Assembly (NCBI GenBank): GCA_039090855.1
Contig: CM077001.1
Span: forward strand, 120,981,922 to 121,045,921
Direction: 5' to 3'
From: Macrothele yani
Lineage: Eukaryota; Arthropoda; Arachnida; Araneae; Macrothelidae
DNA: 64,000 nt
The notes under the pieces are model-generated. The model was not told the origin of the DNA. It searched no databases and saw nothing but the letters and a program-made list of their open reading frames with translations. A program made the position numbers and the translations under genes. This document shows positions 33,701-44,254 of this stretch, piece after piece. The stretch's first letter is position 1, and every line of letters starts with the position of its first letter.

Positions 33701-36700
33701 GAGTGTCTGGGGCAGCTCATCCCATATTACAGGCAACCTCTGGGTCTAAGAACGTCTTGACACTTACGAGGCATACTTGCAATGACATTATTGATGAGTG
33801 TCTGGGGCAGCTCATCCCATATTACAGGCAACCTCTGTGTCCAAGAACGTCTTGACACTTACGAGGCATACTTGCAATGACATTATTGATGAGTGTCTGG
33901 AGCAGCTCATCCCATATTACAGGCAACCTCTGTGTCCAAGAACGTCTTGACACTTACGAGGCATACTTGCAATGACATTATTGATGAGTGTCTGGGGCAG
34001 CTCATCCCATATTACAGGCAACCTCTGTGTGCAAGAACGTCTTGACACCTACAAGGCATACTTGCAATGACATTATTGATGAGTGTCTGGGGCAGCTCAT
34101 CCCATATTACAGGCAACCTCTGTGTCCAAGAACGTCTTGACACTTACGAGGCATACTTGCAATGACATTATTGATGAGTGTCTGGGGCAGCTCATCCCAT
34201 ATTACAGGCAACCTCTGTGTCCAAGAACGTCTTGACACTTACGAGGCATACTTGCAATGACATTATTGATGAGTGTCTGGGGCAGCTCATCCCATATTAC
34301 AGGCAACCTCTGTGTGCAAGAACGTCTTGACACCTACAAGGCATACTTGCAATGACATTATTGATGAGTGTCTGGGGCAGCTCATCATATATTACAGGCA
34401 ACCTCTGTGTCCAAGAACGTCTTGACACTTACGAGGCATACTTGCAATGACATTATTGATGAGTGTCTATGGCAGCTCATCCCATATTACAGGCAACCTC
34501 TGTGTCCAAGAACGTCTTGACACTTACGAGACATACTTGCAATGACATTATTGATGAGTGTCTGGGGCAGCTCATACCCATATTACAGACAACCTCTGTG
34601 TCCAAGAACGTCTTGACACTTACGAGGCATACTTGCAATGACATTATTGATGAGTGTCTGGGGCAGCTCATCCCATATTACAGACAACCTCTGTGTCCAA
34701 GAACGTCTTGACACTTACGAGGCATACTTGCAATGACATCATTGATGAGTGTCTGGGGCAGCTCATCCCATATTACAGGCAACCTCTGTGTCCAAGAACG
34801 TCTTGACACTTACGAGGCATACTTGCAATGACATTATTGATGAGTGTCTGGGGCAGCTCATCCCATATTACAGGCAACCTCTGGGTCTAAAATCGTCTAG
34901 ACACCTACGAGGCATACTTGCAATGACATTATTGATGAGTGTCTGGGGCAGCTCATCCCATATTACAGGCAACCTCTGTGTCCAAGAACGTCTTGACACT
35001 TACGAGGCATACTTGCAATGACATTATTGATGAGTGTCTGGGGCAAGCTCATCCCATATTACAGGCAACCTCTGTGTCCAAGAACGTCTTGACACCTACG
35101 AGGCATACTTGCAATGACATTATTGATGAGGGTCTGGGGCAGCTCATCCCATATTACAGGCATCCTCTGTGTCCAAGAACGTCTTGACACCTACGAGGCA
35201 TACTTGCAATGACATTATTGATGAGTGTCTGGGGCAGCTCATCCCATATTACAGGCAACCTCTGGGTCTAAGAACGTCTTGACACCTACAAGGCATACTT
35301 GCAATGACATTATTGATGAGTGTCTGGGGCAGCTCATCCCATATTACAGGCAACCTCTGTGTCCAAGAACGTCTTGACACTTACGAGGCATACTTGCAAT
35401 GACATTATTGATGAGTGTCTGGGGCAGCTCATCCCATATTACAGGCAACCTCTGTGTCCAAGAACGTCTTGACACTTACGAGGCATACTTGCAATGACAT
35501 TATTGATGAGTGTCTGGGGCAGCTCATCCCATATTACAGGCAACCTCTGTGTCCAAGAACGTCTTGACACTTACGAGGCATACTTGCAATGACATTATTG
35601 ATGAGTGTCTGGGGCAGCTCATCCCATATTACAGGCAACCTCTGTGTCCAAGAACGTCTTGACACCTACAAGGCATACTTGCAATGACATTATTGATGAG
35701 TGTCTGGGGCAGCTCATCCCATATTACAGGCAACCTCTGTGTCCAAGAACGTCTTGACACTTACGAGGCATACTTGCAATGACATTATTGATGAGTGTCT
35801 GGGGCAGCTCATCCCATATTACAGGCAACCTCTGTGTCCAAGAACGTCTTGACACTTACGAGGCATACTTGCAATGACATTATTGATGAGTGTCTGGGGC
35901 AGCTCATCCCATATTACAGGCAACCTCTGTGTCCAAGAACGTCTTGACACTTACGAGGCATACTTGCAATGACATTATTGATGAGTGTCTGGGGCAGCTC
36001 ATCCCATATTACAGGCAACCTCTGTGTCCAAGAACGTCTTGACACTTACGAGGCATACTTGCAATGACATTATTGATGAGTGTCTGGGGCAGCTCATCCC
36101 ATATTACAGGCAACCTCTGTGTCCAAGAACGTCTTGACACTTACGAGGCATACTTGCAATGACATTATTGATGAGTGTCTGCGGCAGCTCATCCCATATT
36201 ACAGGCAACCTCTGTGTCCAAGAACGTCTTCACACCTACGAGACATACTTGCAATGACATTATTGATGAGTGTCTGCGGCAGCTCATCCCATATTACAGG
36301 CAACCTCTGTGTCCAAGAACGTCTTCACACTTACGAGACATACTTGCAATGACATTATTGATGAGTGTCTGGGGCAGCTCATCCCATATTACAGGCAACC
36401 TCTGTGTCCAAGAACGTCTTGACACTTACGAGGCATACTTGCAATGACATTATTGATGAGTGTCTGGGGCAGCTCATCCCATATTACAGGCAACCTCTGG
36501 GTCTAAGAACGTCTTGACACCTACGAGGCATACTTGCAATGACATTATTGATGAGTGTCTGGGGCAGCTCATCCCATATTACAGGCAACCTCTGTGTCCA
36601 AGAACGTCTTGACACTTACGAGGCATACTTGCAATGACATTATTGATGAGTGTCTGGGGCAGCTCATCCCATATTACAGGCAACCTCTGTGTCCAAGAAC

Positions 36701-37440
36701 GTCTTCACACTTACGAGACATACTTGCAATGACATTATTGATGAGTGTCTGCGGCAGCTCATCCCATATTACAGGCAACCTCAGTGTCCAAGAACGTCTT
36801 CACACTTACGAGACATACTTGCAATGACATTATTGATGAGTGACCGTGGCAGCTCATCCCATATTACAGGCAACCTCTGTGTCCAAGAACGTCTTCACAC
36901 TTACGAGACATACTTGCAATGACATTATTGATGAGTGTCTGGGGCAGCTCATCCCATATTACAGGCAACCTCTGTGTCCAAGAACGTCTTGACACTTACG
37001 AGGCATACTTGCAATGACATTATTGATGAGTGTCTGGGGCAGCTCATCCCATATTACAGGCAACCTCTGTGTCCAAGAACGTCTTGACCCTTGCGAGGCA
37101 TACTTGCAATGACATTATTGATGAGTGTCTGCGGCAGCTCATCCCATATTACAGGCAACCTCTGTGTCCAAGAACGTCTTCACACTTACGAGACATACTT
37201 GCAATGACATTATTGATGAGTGTCTGCGGCAGCTCATCCCATATTACAGGCAACCTCTGTGTCCAAGAACGTCTTGACACTTACGAGGCATACTTGCAAT
37301 GACATTATTGATGAGTGTCTGGGGCAGCTCATCCCATATTACAGGCAACCTCTGTGTCCAAGAACGTCTTGACACTTGCGAGGCATACTTGCAATGACAT
37401 TATTGATGAGTGATAGGGGCAGCTCGTCACATATTACAGT
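21668..37440 (-). repeat. 95-bp satellite, ~166 units, derived from a Tc1 transposase C-terminus
   Basis: Head-to-tail units of 95 bp over 15.77 kb, each holding gcagctcatcccatattaca and atgacattattgatgagtgt. On the minus strand a unit reads LPVIWDELPQTLINNVIASM then PRRCQDVLGHRG, the conserved end of Tc1 transposases. Most units differ only at a few positions (cCta/cTta; gtgtCc/gtgtGc/gGgtCt; cGagg/cAagg). The first ~10 units and the last ~15 (from about 36.1 kb, with cttCacac, gagAcata and tgCggc variants) are more diverged than the centre. Single-base insertions make 96-bp units near 28,991, 30,533, 34,576 and 35,045. Because 95 is not a multiple of three, the coding frame rotates from unit to unit. 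Confidence 0.95.
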
Positions 37441-37957
37441 GAATACGTTGCGGAGGACAGCCAATGTACTGGGTTATGGAACGTGGTTTTCCAGACGTCG
37501 CTGTACGCCGTCCCGAATTTTCTCAATAGGATTAAGGTCAGGAGATCTCGGAGGCAGCAGTAACGATTCTATCCCGTGATTTCTCAGCTGCAGAAGCACG
37601 CTCCAGGCACGGTGACTGATTGCATTGTCATCGAGGAAAGGGAATGCATTCCCAATAGCAGCGTGAAACAGTGTCACAATGATCACGTTTCGGTGCACTG
37701 AGGCATTCATGTTGCCTTGACAAACATACAAGAAAGTACGGCCATTAAAACACACTCCTTCCCAGACAAGAACTGATTGCCGTTGGTAGGGATGGACAGA
37801 CTGCACATAGTGTGGTTGCATTCATGTGCCAGATTTCTTCCACACGTGTTCTCGTCGAATGACAGGATAAAAAGCGAAGCGGGACTTCTCTGAGAAAGCT
37901 ACATAGTGTCATTCTGTATTCCATGACATGTACTGTTGGACCCAAACACATCTTATA
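37441..37957 (-). pseudogene. Tc1 transposase 5, catalytic region
   Basis: The minus strand holds the DDE core of the satellite-bearing gene. From 37,957, in shifting frames: QQYMSWNTE, then YVAFSEKSRFAFYP (first acidic site, with the usual DES changed to EKS), then HYVQSVHPYQRQSVLVWEGV. FLDDNAISHRAW contains the second Asp and SPDLNPIEKIRDGVQRRLEN the Glu, exactly 34 residues apart as in D34E Tc1 transposases. A stop follows NHVP near 37,480. The same frame then reads LAVLRNVFTVICDELPLSLI and runs without a break into the first satellite unit. At least one frameshift and two stops make it inactive. The family is certain from the motifs. Confidence 0.88.
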
Positions 37958-38008
37958 TATTGACAAAAGTCACCGGACACCTAGAAGAGAAACGCAACAA
38001 AGTCTTTA

Positions 38009-39286
38009 TTAACATACATTAGTACGGTGTCGGTCCATCTTTGACCTTTTGACCGTAATGCATGCACGAGACATGCTTTCGAGAAGGTTTTGGAACACAG
38101 CGGTAGTTATGCTTTTCCATTGAGTATATAAAGCTGCCTCTAACTGTTGCGTAGTAGTAGGCCTTGATTCTCTCTCTTTTTTTTTTTTTTTTTTTTTGAT
38201 TGGAGGTTTAACGACCACCGTGAGCAACTCAATGGGCTATAAGCGGTTGCCCGTCCCTAATTTAGAGTCACTGGTTCCAAGGAAGGGAGAGAGCCAATGC
38301 CGTAAGACAAACACAACATCCATGCCTCACCGGGATTCGAACCCAGATCTCTTTAGGACGAATGATCAAAGGCCATCGCTTAGACCACTGCGCCACTGGA
38401 GCGGCAGGCCTTGGTTCAAAATTTTTTTTGCGGCGTTCTAATTCATCCCATAGGTGCTCTATGGGATTAAGATCAGGGTTGCCCAGTCCACAAACGATAC
38501 GGAATTATCGTCAAACCACGCCGTAACAGTCCTTGCTTTATGGCTCGGTGCATTTTCCTGCTGGCCACCAACAAGGCTCGGTTTCACAGCATTGCCACAC
38601 AGTTGGTGGAGCAGAATTGTCCAGAATATCGAGGTAGACGTACTGGTTAACAGGTTTGCCCACGATAAAGAATGGGATGGGATCATACCACGAAAAACAT
38701 CCCCACACGGGTACACTGCCAGCCCCAAACTTGACCGTGCGAACAGTACACTGTGGTAAATACCGTTCCCCCGGCTGCCGGCATACCCACACACAGCCAT
38801 CAGGCTGATGGATCGTGTATCTGGATTCATCAGTCCACAGAACCCGTTTCCATTGATCTAAGGTCCCCGATAAATGTTCTTTACACCATTCTAAACGACG
38901 AGTAGCATTCCGAATGAAGATGAATGGCTTATGAGTAGCCGCACGACCACGGTAAACCATGGAATGAAGTTAATGGTCTGTGTACATACCGAGGTTCCAG
39001 CATTTTTGCTCACCTGTACACTGAGGTCTTGTGCAATACTCCGTCGATTAGCTGTAACGATTCTCCTGAGGCTTCGACGTCCTCTATTACTGATTTTCTT
39101 TGGTCTGCCGCTACGTTTTGCTGCTTCAGACACGCCATGTGTCTTCCACTTATTCAGTACATCCAAAACAGTTGACTTGGGTACGTTTAAACGCCTCTCG
39201 GTGTCTCTTATGAACAACCCACTAATATAACCCCCAACAATATTTCCTTTCTCAAAGTCACTTCTCTCCCGCCACGACATTATCAC
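38009..39286 (-). pseudogene. Tc1-like transposase 6, copy 1
   Basis: The start is at 39,286 or the next Met (MSWRERSDFEKGNIVGGYIS). An N-terminal helix-turn-helix domain (FIRDTERRLNVPKSTVLDVL) and a GRPKKIS linker are followed by RRIVTANRRSIAQDL. A frameshift near 38,945 leads to RNATRRLEWCKEHLSGTLDQ and VLWTDESRYTI with the first Asp. A second shift near 38,550 leads to NAPSHKARTVTAWF. The SPDLNPIE-type block is decayed. A SINE A interrupts the C-terminal region, after which TTTQQLEAALYTQWKSI and FQNLLESMSR close the protein. Several frameshifts and the SINE make it dead. Compared with copy 2 the order of blocks is identical. Confidence 0.85.
38172..38405 (-). repeat. SINE A inserted in Tc1 transposase 6
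   Basis: Minus-oriented full-length SINE A with a T run at 38,178-38,196 and an intact B box (ggattcgaaccc on plus). Flanked by aggccttgattc (38,160-38,171) and aggccttggttc (38,406-38,417), a 12-bp target duplication with one mismatch. The target is coding sequence of the transposase. Confidence 0.88.
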
Positions 39287-39422
39287 TGAACCTCACAGTG
39301 CGACATGATCGCGGTCAGCTGCAGGCTTGTTCTTATACCGTTTGCAGCTGTACCGCATATCTTAACAACGCAACGGTTCCGTTCATTTGCTGTTGCAGGG
39401 GTGTCCGGTGACTTTTGTCAAT

Positions 39423-39535
39423 ACAATGTATCTCAGCGTTCTTCTTGCTCTGAGCCCATATTCGTGAAGACGGGTTTGTGCCGTTTGAGTATATACTGTG
39501 ACACCAGACGAAGCTCGAAGTGATGTCCGGAGTTG
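39423..39535 (-). pseudogene. Tc1 transposase 5, part of the N-terminal domain
   Basis: Minus-strand frame QLRTSLRASSGVTVYTQTAQ then TRLHEYGLRARRTLRYIV, the segment that normally lies between the helix-turn-helix domain and the first catalytic Asp. It stops at the TA into which the second Tc1 inserted (39,422-39,423) and resumes beyond 37,958. On its upstream side it abuts the end of a SINE E at about 39,536, so the DNA-binding half is missing from the window or was displaced. Confidence 0.75.
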
Positions 39536-39900
39536 GCCATTGTATGACGAAGTATATATCTCCATCATTTTTATGCCGGGAGCGGGATTCGAACCCACCA
39601 ACTCTCGGCTCCGGAACTCCGAGTGCTATTCACTATACTACACTGGCATGTGCTCTTGCTGCTATTTGCCTTTATATCATGTGCGTCCTGCGGGGCAGGC
39701 ACGTCACAACTGGTGATAGTAGGCCTTCTTTGAGCACTTACTGTCAGGTAGCGATCTTGCCTCCTGGTGATTACCGTTGGGCTACCACTCCAGAGTTGAT
39801 CTGCAACATTTTCATGTCCCAGAAATCTTGTGTGTGTATCCGACTTGCGACACATCACGAAACCCCTAAAGCAGCACACATATCAGCCTACCGTCTGTAA
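39536..39900 (-). repeat. SINE E copy
   Basis: On the minus strand, in order: a leader (cgcaggacgcacatgatata, aaggcaaatagcagcaagag), a tRNA-like module with B box ggttcgaatcccgctcc, then aaaatgatggagatatatac..ttcgtcata. The same three-part order is seen at 48.4 kb and 62.85 kb. The tRNA-like part alone could be mistaken for a tRNA gene. Confidence 0.7.
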
Positions 39901-40249
39901 CGTGCCAACGTTTCTATTTCTGTTGTCAATACTTAAACGTCATCTGGACAACATTTCAGATTATTCCAACCCTGAAGGCAATTCATTCAGAAAACTTCTA
40001 GACCAAGCCCTGAAAAGACCCGTTTTCCACATTTCGCAGGGTACTTTTATCGGAGCTCGTACGCCACGTGCGGTGTCGTCATGATGCTAATTTACATATG
40101 ACGTAGCTACCCACGTTGATAACCGATCCCTAGTAGTCATTAAAATCTGCATATCACCACGTTTTCCCTTCGAAACCACAACATCAGTGTATAAACTAGA
40201 AAAAATAATACCTATATATTCTATCACACATAATATTACAGAATTATTT
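39901..40249. other. Unrecognised sequence
   Basis: A plus-strand open stretch to 40,084 (..RHLDNISDYSNPEGNSFRKL..) has no homology I recognise and no supporting context. The rest is AT-rich. Confidence 0.3.
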
Positions 40250-40365
40250 GGGAGGAGGATGATAACGAAAACCGTGAGCACCTCAGATGATCACCGAGAT
40301 GCCACACACCTAATGTAGGATCATTGGTTCCAGAAGAGAGAGAGAGCCGCACTGTAAAAAAAAAA
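40250..40365 (-). repeat. Decayed SINE A fragment
   Basis: gggaggaggatgataacgaa..ccgtgagcacctcag..cctaatgtaggatcattggt..agagagagagcc aligns with the 3' half of SINE A with many substitutions. The head is missing. Confidence 0.6.
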
Positions 40366-40569
40366 TTGAAGTTCACTTACCACTTTTCGTGATTTTGTTT
40401 TTTCGCGAATTAAAGAAACGTATTTCAGATGCAACTGTTTTTCGTGAAATGACGGAAAACAAATCAGAATTGCATGGATATTTCGTACGCCAGGAAAATT
40501 CTGAATATTCAGAAACCTTTCCTCAATTCCTTTCCCATGGTAATGGAAAAACTGTGTTCTCACTTTTTC

Positions 40570-40732
40570 CGTATCCACATGACGGAAAATTTCCGGTAAT
40601 ATATTCCATATCCAAATGACGGAAAACTTCAGGTAATATATTCTGTATCTACATGACGGAAAATTTCCGGTAATAAGTGCGATTCGCGGGAATACTTGAG
40701 GTTTTTTCGCGGGAATACTTGAGGTTTAATTA
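40570..40732 (+). repeat. 37-bp x3 tandem repeat plus a 24-bp duplication
   Basis: gacggaaaaYttcMggtaat recurs at 40,581, 40,618 and 40,655, period 37 bp. Immediately downstream, cgcgggaatacttgaggttt is present twice at about 40,686-40,732. Confidence 0.75.
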
Positions 40733-40789
40733 AATGATAAATTTTAATCGTCTGTCGCAGGATCTGAGAGATGATTGAACTGTCGGGGA

Positions 40790-42190
40790 GGTGTCCTGGA
40801 CCACCAATGCTTCATCCGGGGCTCTAATCGTGGACCACACATGCTTCATCCGGGGTTCGAATCGTGGACCGCGCATGCTTCATCCGGACTCGAATCCTGG
40901 ACCACCCATGCTTCACCCGAGAGTCGAATTCTGGATCACCCATACTTCATCCGAGACTCGAATTCTGGGCCACCCATACTTCATCCGAGACTGGAATTCT
41001 GCATCACTGATACTTCATTCGGGGCCCGAATCCTGGGCCACCCATACTTCATCCGAGACTGGAATTCTGCACCACTCATACTTCATTCGGGGCTCGAATC
41101 CTGGGTCACCCATACTTCATCCGAGACGCGAATTCTGGACCACCCATACTTCATCCGAGACTCGAATTCTGGGCCACCCATACTTCATCCGAGACTGGAA
41201 TTCTGCACCACTCATACTTCATCCGGGCTCGAATCCTGGGCCACACATACTTCATCCGAGACTGGAATTCTGGACCATCCATACTTCATCCGAGACTGGA
41301 ATTCTGGACCACCCATACTTCATCCGAGACTCGAATTCTGGGCCACCCATACTTCATCCGAGACTGGAATTCTGCATCACTGATACTTCATTCGAGACCC
41401 GAATCCTGGGCCACCCATACTTCATTCGAGACTGGAATTCTAGACCACTAATACTTCATCCGGGCTCGAATCCTGGGCCACCCATACTTCACCCGAGACT
41501 CGAATTCTAGACCACCCATACTTCATCCGGGCTCGAATCCTGGGCTACACATACTTCACCCGAGACTGGAATTCTGGACCACCCATACTTCATCCGAGAC
41601 TGGAATTCTGCACCACTCATACTTCATTCGGGGCTCGAATCCTGGGCCACCCATACTTCATCCGAGACTGGAATTCTGCACCACTCCCATACTTCATTCA
41701 GGGCTCGAATCCTGGGCCACCCATACTTCATCCGAGACTGGAATTCTGGACCACCCATACTTCATCCGAGACTCGAATTCTGGGCCACCCATACTTCATC
41801 CGAGACTGGAATTCTGCACCACTCATACTTCATCCGGGCTCGGAATCCTGGACCACACATACTTCATTCGATACTCGAATTCTAGACCACCCATACTTCA
41901 TCCGGGCTCGAATCCTGGGCCACACATACTTCACCCGAGACTGGAATTCTGGACCATCCATACTTCATCCGAGACTGGAATTCTGGACCACTCATACTTC
42001 ATCCGGGCTCGAATCCTGGGGCACCCATACTTCATCCGAGACTGGAATTCTGGACCACCCATACTTCATCCGAGACTGGAATTCTGGACCACTCATACTT
42101 CATCCCGGCTCGAATCCTGGGGCACCCATACTTCATCCGAGACTCGAATTCTGGACCACCCACACTTCATCTGGGGCTCAAATCCTGGAA
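40790..42190 (+). repeat. 34-bp minisatellite, about 41 units
   Basis: Units of 33-35 bp of the form gaattctggaccacccatac ttcatccgagactc. Two main variants alternate irregularly: GAATTCtgg..gagactg and GAATCCtggg..ggggctc. The left edge contains an older-looking unit with ggggttcgaatcgtgg, which resembles a Pol III B box. Since three units equal 34 codons, long stretches stay open in more than one plus-strand frame (202 and 239 codons, starting at 40,775 and 40,791). I regard these as a by-product of the repeat. Confidence 0.9.
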
Positions 42191-42227
42191 CATGCAGGTC
42201 CAGTAGCGCACAAAGAATTTCCTCAAA

Positions 42228-42330
42228 AAGGTGTGTGTGTGTGTGGGGGGGGGGTGTCCAACAAGACTTCCACAGGACAAATAAAATGCGTTGGATTATT
42301 TGTGTGTGTGTGTGTGTGTGTGTGTGTAGG
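42228..42330 (+). repeat. (GT)n microsatellites with a G run
   Basis: (gt)n at 42,230-42,243 followed by a run of nine g, and a second (tg)n of about 26 bp at 42,301-42,326. Confidence 0.85.
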
Positions 42331-42720
42331 GTTTGGACAAAATAATGTGGACACCATGATTATAGGGGTTAATGCTATTCGTGAAGGCTATACTGAGAAT
42401 ACTGAGAAGAAAGAAACGTTGTGATTGTCTTTTGGGTATATTTTCTTTGTATATAGCTGTGCATTGTCTCTAGGTTTTATGCCATTGTAGTACAAGTTGT
42501 GTTCAGCCGCTGTTCTTAGGAGCGGTCTGTAAAATGGGTTACGTGTTAGCGTGTTAGGTTTCGGAAGAGGACAAATTGCGGGAGCCCGTTTAACAGGAGC
42601 GTCTGTAATCATAACAGCCCAATGGTTTGGTGTTTCAAGAGCGAAATGCTCCAGGGTTATGACTGCGTACATAAAGCACGGTAAAACGTAATCGGCGATG
42701 AAGAACAGACCGTGAAAACC
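42330..42720 (+). pseudogene. Tc1-like transposase 7, 5' fragment
   Basis: Starts with a terminal-repeat-like sequence (tttggacaaaataatgtgga then cacc) right after the microsatellite. The plus strand then encodes a helix-turn-helix block, GFGRGQIAGARLTGASVIIT and AQWFGVSRAKCSRVMTAY, followed by IKHGKT, from about 42,558 to 42,690. This is the DNA-binding N-terminus of a Tc1 transposase. No catalytic domain follows. A minus-strand open frame over the same bases (42,388-42,789) is only its shadow. The family is another Tc1 subgroup, distinct from elements 1-6. Confidence 0.7.
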
Positions 42721-43053
42721 GAGATTGAATGAGAGACATCGTCGAACACTAACAAGGATTGTATCCAAACAAGACAGAACTAGCAGCAAAAGTAATAATC
42801 ACATTAGTTAACTTATTAAAACTTTCTTTTTCTGCCACATGGGTCAGTTTGGGTGTTTTTTACTAAATCGATCCTGCTGATTACGAACATGTCAGTGGAA
42901 CGTGCGTAACACGCGCAACACTTTTGTGCGACAGGGACTTTTCATGAATGAGCGACATCCGCAACTTTTCAAAATAAAGCATTGGCGGAATAAGGTACGA
43001 AGATGTTGAATTATGCTGCTGCACTTGGGAAACGGCACCTGGCAAACGCTATA

Positions 43054-44248
43054 TTGTCAAAAGTCACCAGACACCCCTTCAAAAGCAAATGAACGGATCC
43101 GCTGCGTTGTTAAGATCCGCGGTACAGCTGCAAACGGTATAAACACAAGCCTGCCGCTGACTGCGATCATACCGCACTGTGAGGGTGAGTGAAATTGTCG
43201 CAGCGAGAGAGAACTGACTTTGAAAAAAGAAAGATTGTTGGGTGTTATATTAGTGGCTTGTCCACAAGAGAAACCGAGAGGCGTTTAAACATACCCAAGT
43301 CAACTGTTTTGAATGTACTGAATATGTGGAAGACACATGGCGTGCCTGAAGCAGCAAACCAAAGAAAACCAGTGATAGAGGACATTGAAGCCTCAGGAGA
43401 ATCCTTACATCTAATCGACGGAGTACTGCACAAAACTTCAGTGTACAGGTGAGTAAAAGAACATTCGCAGAGAACTTCATTCCATGGGTTACCGTGCTCG
43501 TGCGTCTGCTCATAAGCCTTTCATCTCCACTCGGAATGCTACTCGTCGTTTAGCATGTTGTAAAGAACATTTATCGTGCACGTTAGATCAATGGAAACGA
43601 GTCCTATGGACTGATGAATCCAGATGCACGATCCATCAGTCTGATGGCCGTATGTGGGTATGGCGGAAGCCGGGGGTAACGCTATTTACCACAGTGTACT
43701 GTTCCTACGGTCAAGTTTGGAGCTGGCAGTTCACCCGTGTGGGGGTGTTTTTCGTATAGTATGGTCCCGTCCCATTGGTTATCGTGGACAAACCTGTTAA
43801 CTAGCCCGCCTACCTCGATATGCTGGAGAATTATGCCCTACCAACTCTGTGGCAATACTATGGAAACCGAGCCTTGTTGGTACCAGCAGGATAATGCACC
43901 GTGCCATAAAGCAAGGACGGTTACGACGTGGTTTAACGATAATTCTGTATCGTGTGTGGACTGGACAACACAGAGCTCTCATCTTAATGCCATTGAGCCC
44001 TTATGGGATGAATTAGAGCGCCGCATGAGAAGTTTGGAACCAAGGCCTACTAATAAGCAGCAGTTTGCGGCAGCATTATGTACTGAATGGAAGCGCATAC
44101 CTATCGGTGTGTTCCAAAACCTTCTCGAAAGCATGTCTCGAAGGGTCAGTGCATGTATTAAGGCCAATGGTGGGCCGACACCGCACTAAGGTATGTCAAT
44201 AGATGCTATGTTGTGTTTCTCTACTAGGTGTCCTGTGACTTTTGTTAA
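43054..44248 (+). mobile_element. Tc1-like DNA transposon 6 (copy 2)
   Basis: Termini TTGTCAAAAGTCACCAGACA (43,054) and ggtgtcctgtgacttttgtt (to 44,248), with TA on both sides. Length is 1.195 kb. Same family as the element at 37,960-39,421, in opposite orientation and without a SINE insert. Confidence 0.9.
43189..44189 (+). pseudogene. Tc1-like transposase 6, copy 2
   Basis: Plus strand, with the start near 43,189. The first block, LSQRERTDFEKRKIVGCYIS and TRETERRLNIPKSTVLNVLN, is the helix-turn-helix domain. Frameshifts near 43,370 and 43,450 lead to RNATRRLACCKEHLSCTLDQ and VLWTDESRCTI with the first Asp. Another shift near 43,740 leads to WYQQDNAPCHKARTVTTWF with the second Asp and LNAIEPLWDELERRM with the Glu. 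The second Asp and the Glu are 34 residues apart. The usual SPDLNPIE is altered to SSHLNAIE. The C-terminus SMSRRVSACIKANGGPTPH is complete. Three frameshifts make it inactive, but all three catalytic acids survive. Confidence 0.88.
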
Positions 44249-44254
44249 TATAGT

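Larger units (their letters stand above)
37960..39421 (-). mobile_element. Tc1-like DNA transposon 6 (copy 1)
   Basis: Termini TTGACAAAAGTCACCGGACA (37,960) and its reverse complement ending at 39,421, both bordered by TA. Inserted in Tc1 transposase 5. It contains a SINE A at 38,172-38,405. A second copy of the family lies in the opposite orientation at 43,054-44,248. Confidence 0.9.
21651..39535 (-). mobile_element. Tc1-like transposon 5, inflated by an internal satellite
   Basis: One minus-strand Tc1 transposase gene spread over ~17.9 kb. In coding order: N-terminal part at 39,535-39,423, an inserted second Tc1 (39,421-37,960), the DDE region at 37,957-37,441, a 95-bp satellite (37,440-21,668), and the native C-terminus ending at a stop at 21,651. 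Removing the inserted Tc1 and all but one satellite unit would leave a gene of ordinary Tc1 size. Both gene edges next to the array carry diverged single versions of the satellite unit in the correct place of the protein, so the array arose inside this gene. Outer terminal repeats were not located. Confidence 0.8.

Noticed and set aside
21826..37302. Plus-strand open frames of ~90 codons (MSGAAHPILQATSVSKN..) as genes
   Set aside because: They are the reverse complement of the Tc1-derived satellite unit and recur only because three 95-bp units make 95 codons. There is no independent start or context.
21668..37440. CRISPR-like array of regularly spaced repeats
   Set aside because: The whole 95-bp period is repeated and there are no unique spacers. 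The unit is transposase coding sequence and the surrounding DNA is eukaryotic.
21668..37440. The satellite as an assembly artefact
   Set aside because: Not excluded, but unit-to-unit variants, 96-bp units and gradual divergence at both edges argue for a real array. Its exact length may still be misassembled.
39830..40084. 84-codon plus-strand open frame as a gene
   Set aside because: It overlaps the SINE E end and continues into unrecognised AT-rich DNA. There is no homology and no start context.
40775..41510. 202- and 239-codon open frames as a repetitive secreted protein
   Set aside because: Two overlapping phases of one 34-bp minisatellite are both open, which is expected from lack of stops in the unit. 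There is no signal peptide and no unique flanking coding sequence.
42388..42789. 133-codon minus-strand open frame as a gene
   Set aside because: The plus strand of the same bases encodes a recognisable Tc1 helix-turn-helix block. The minus frame is its shadow and has no domain.
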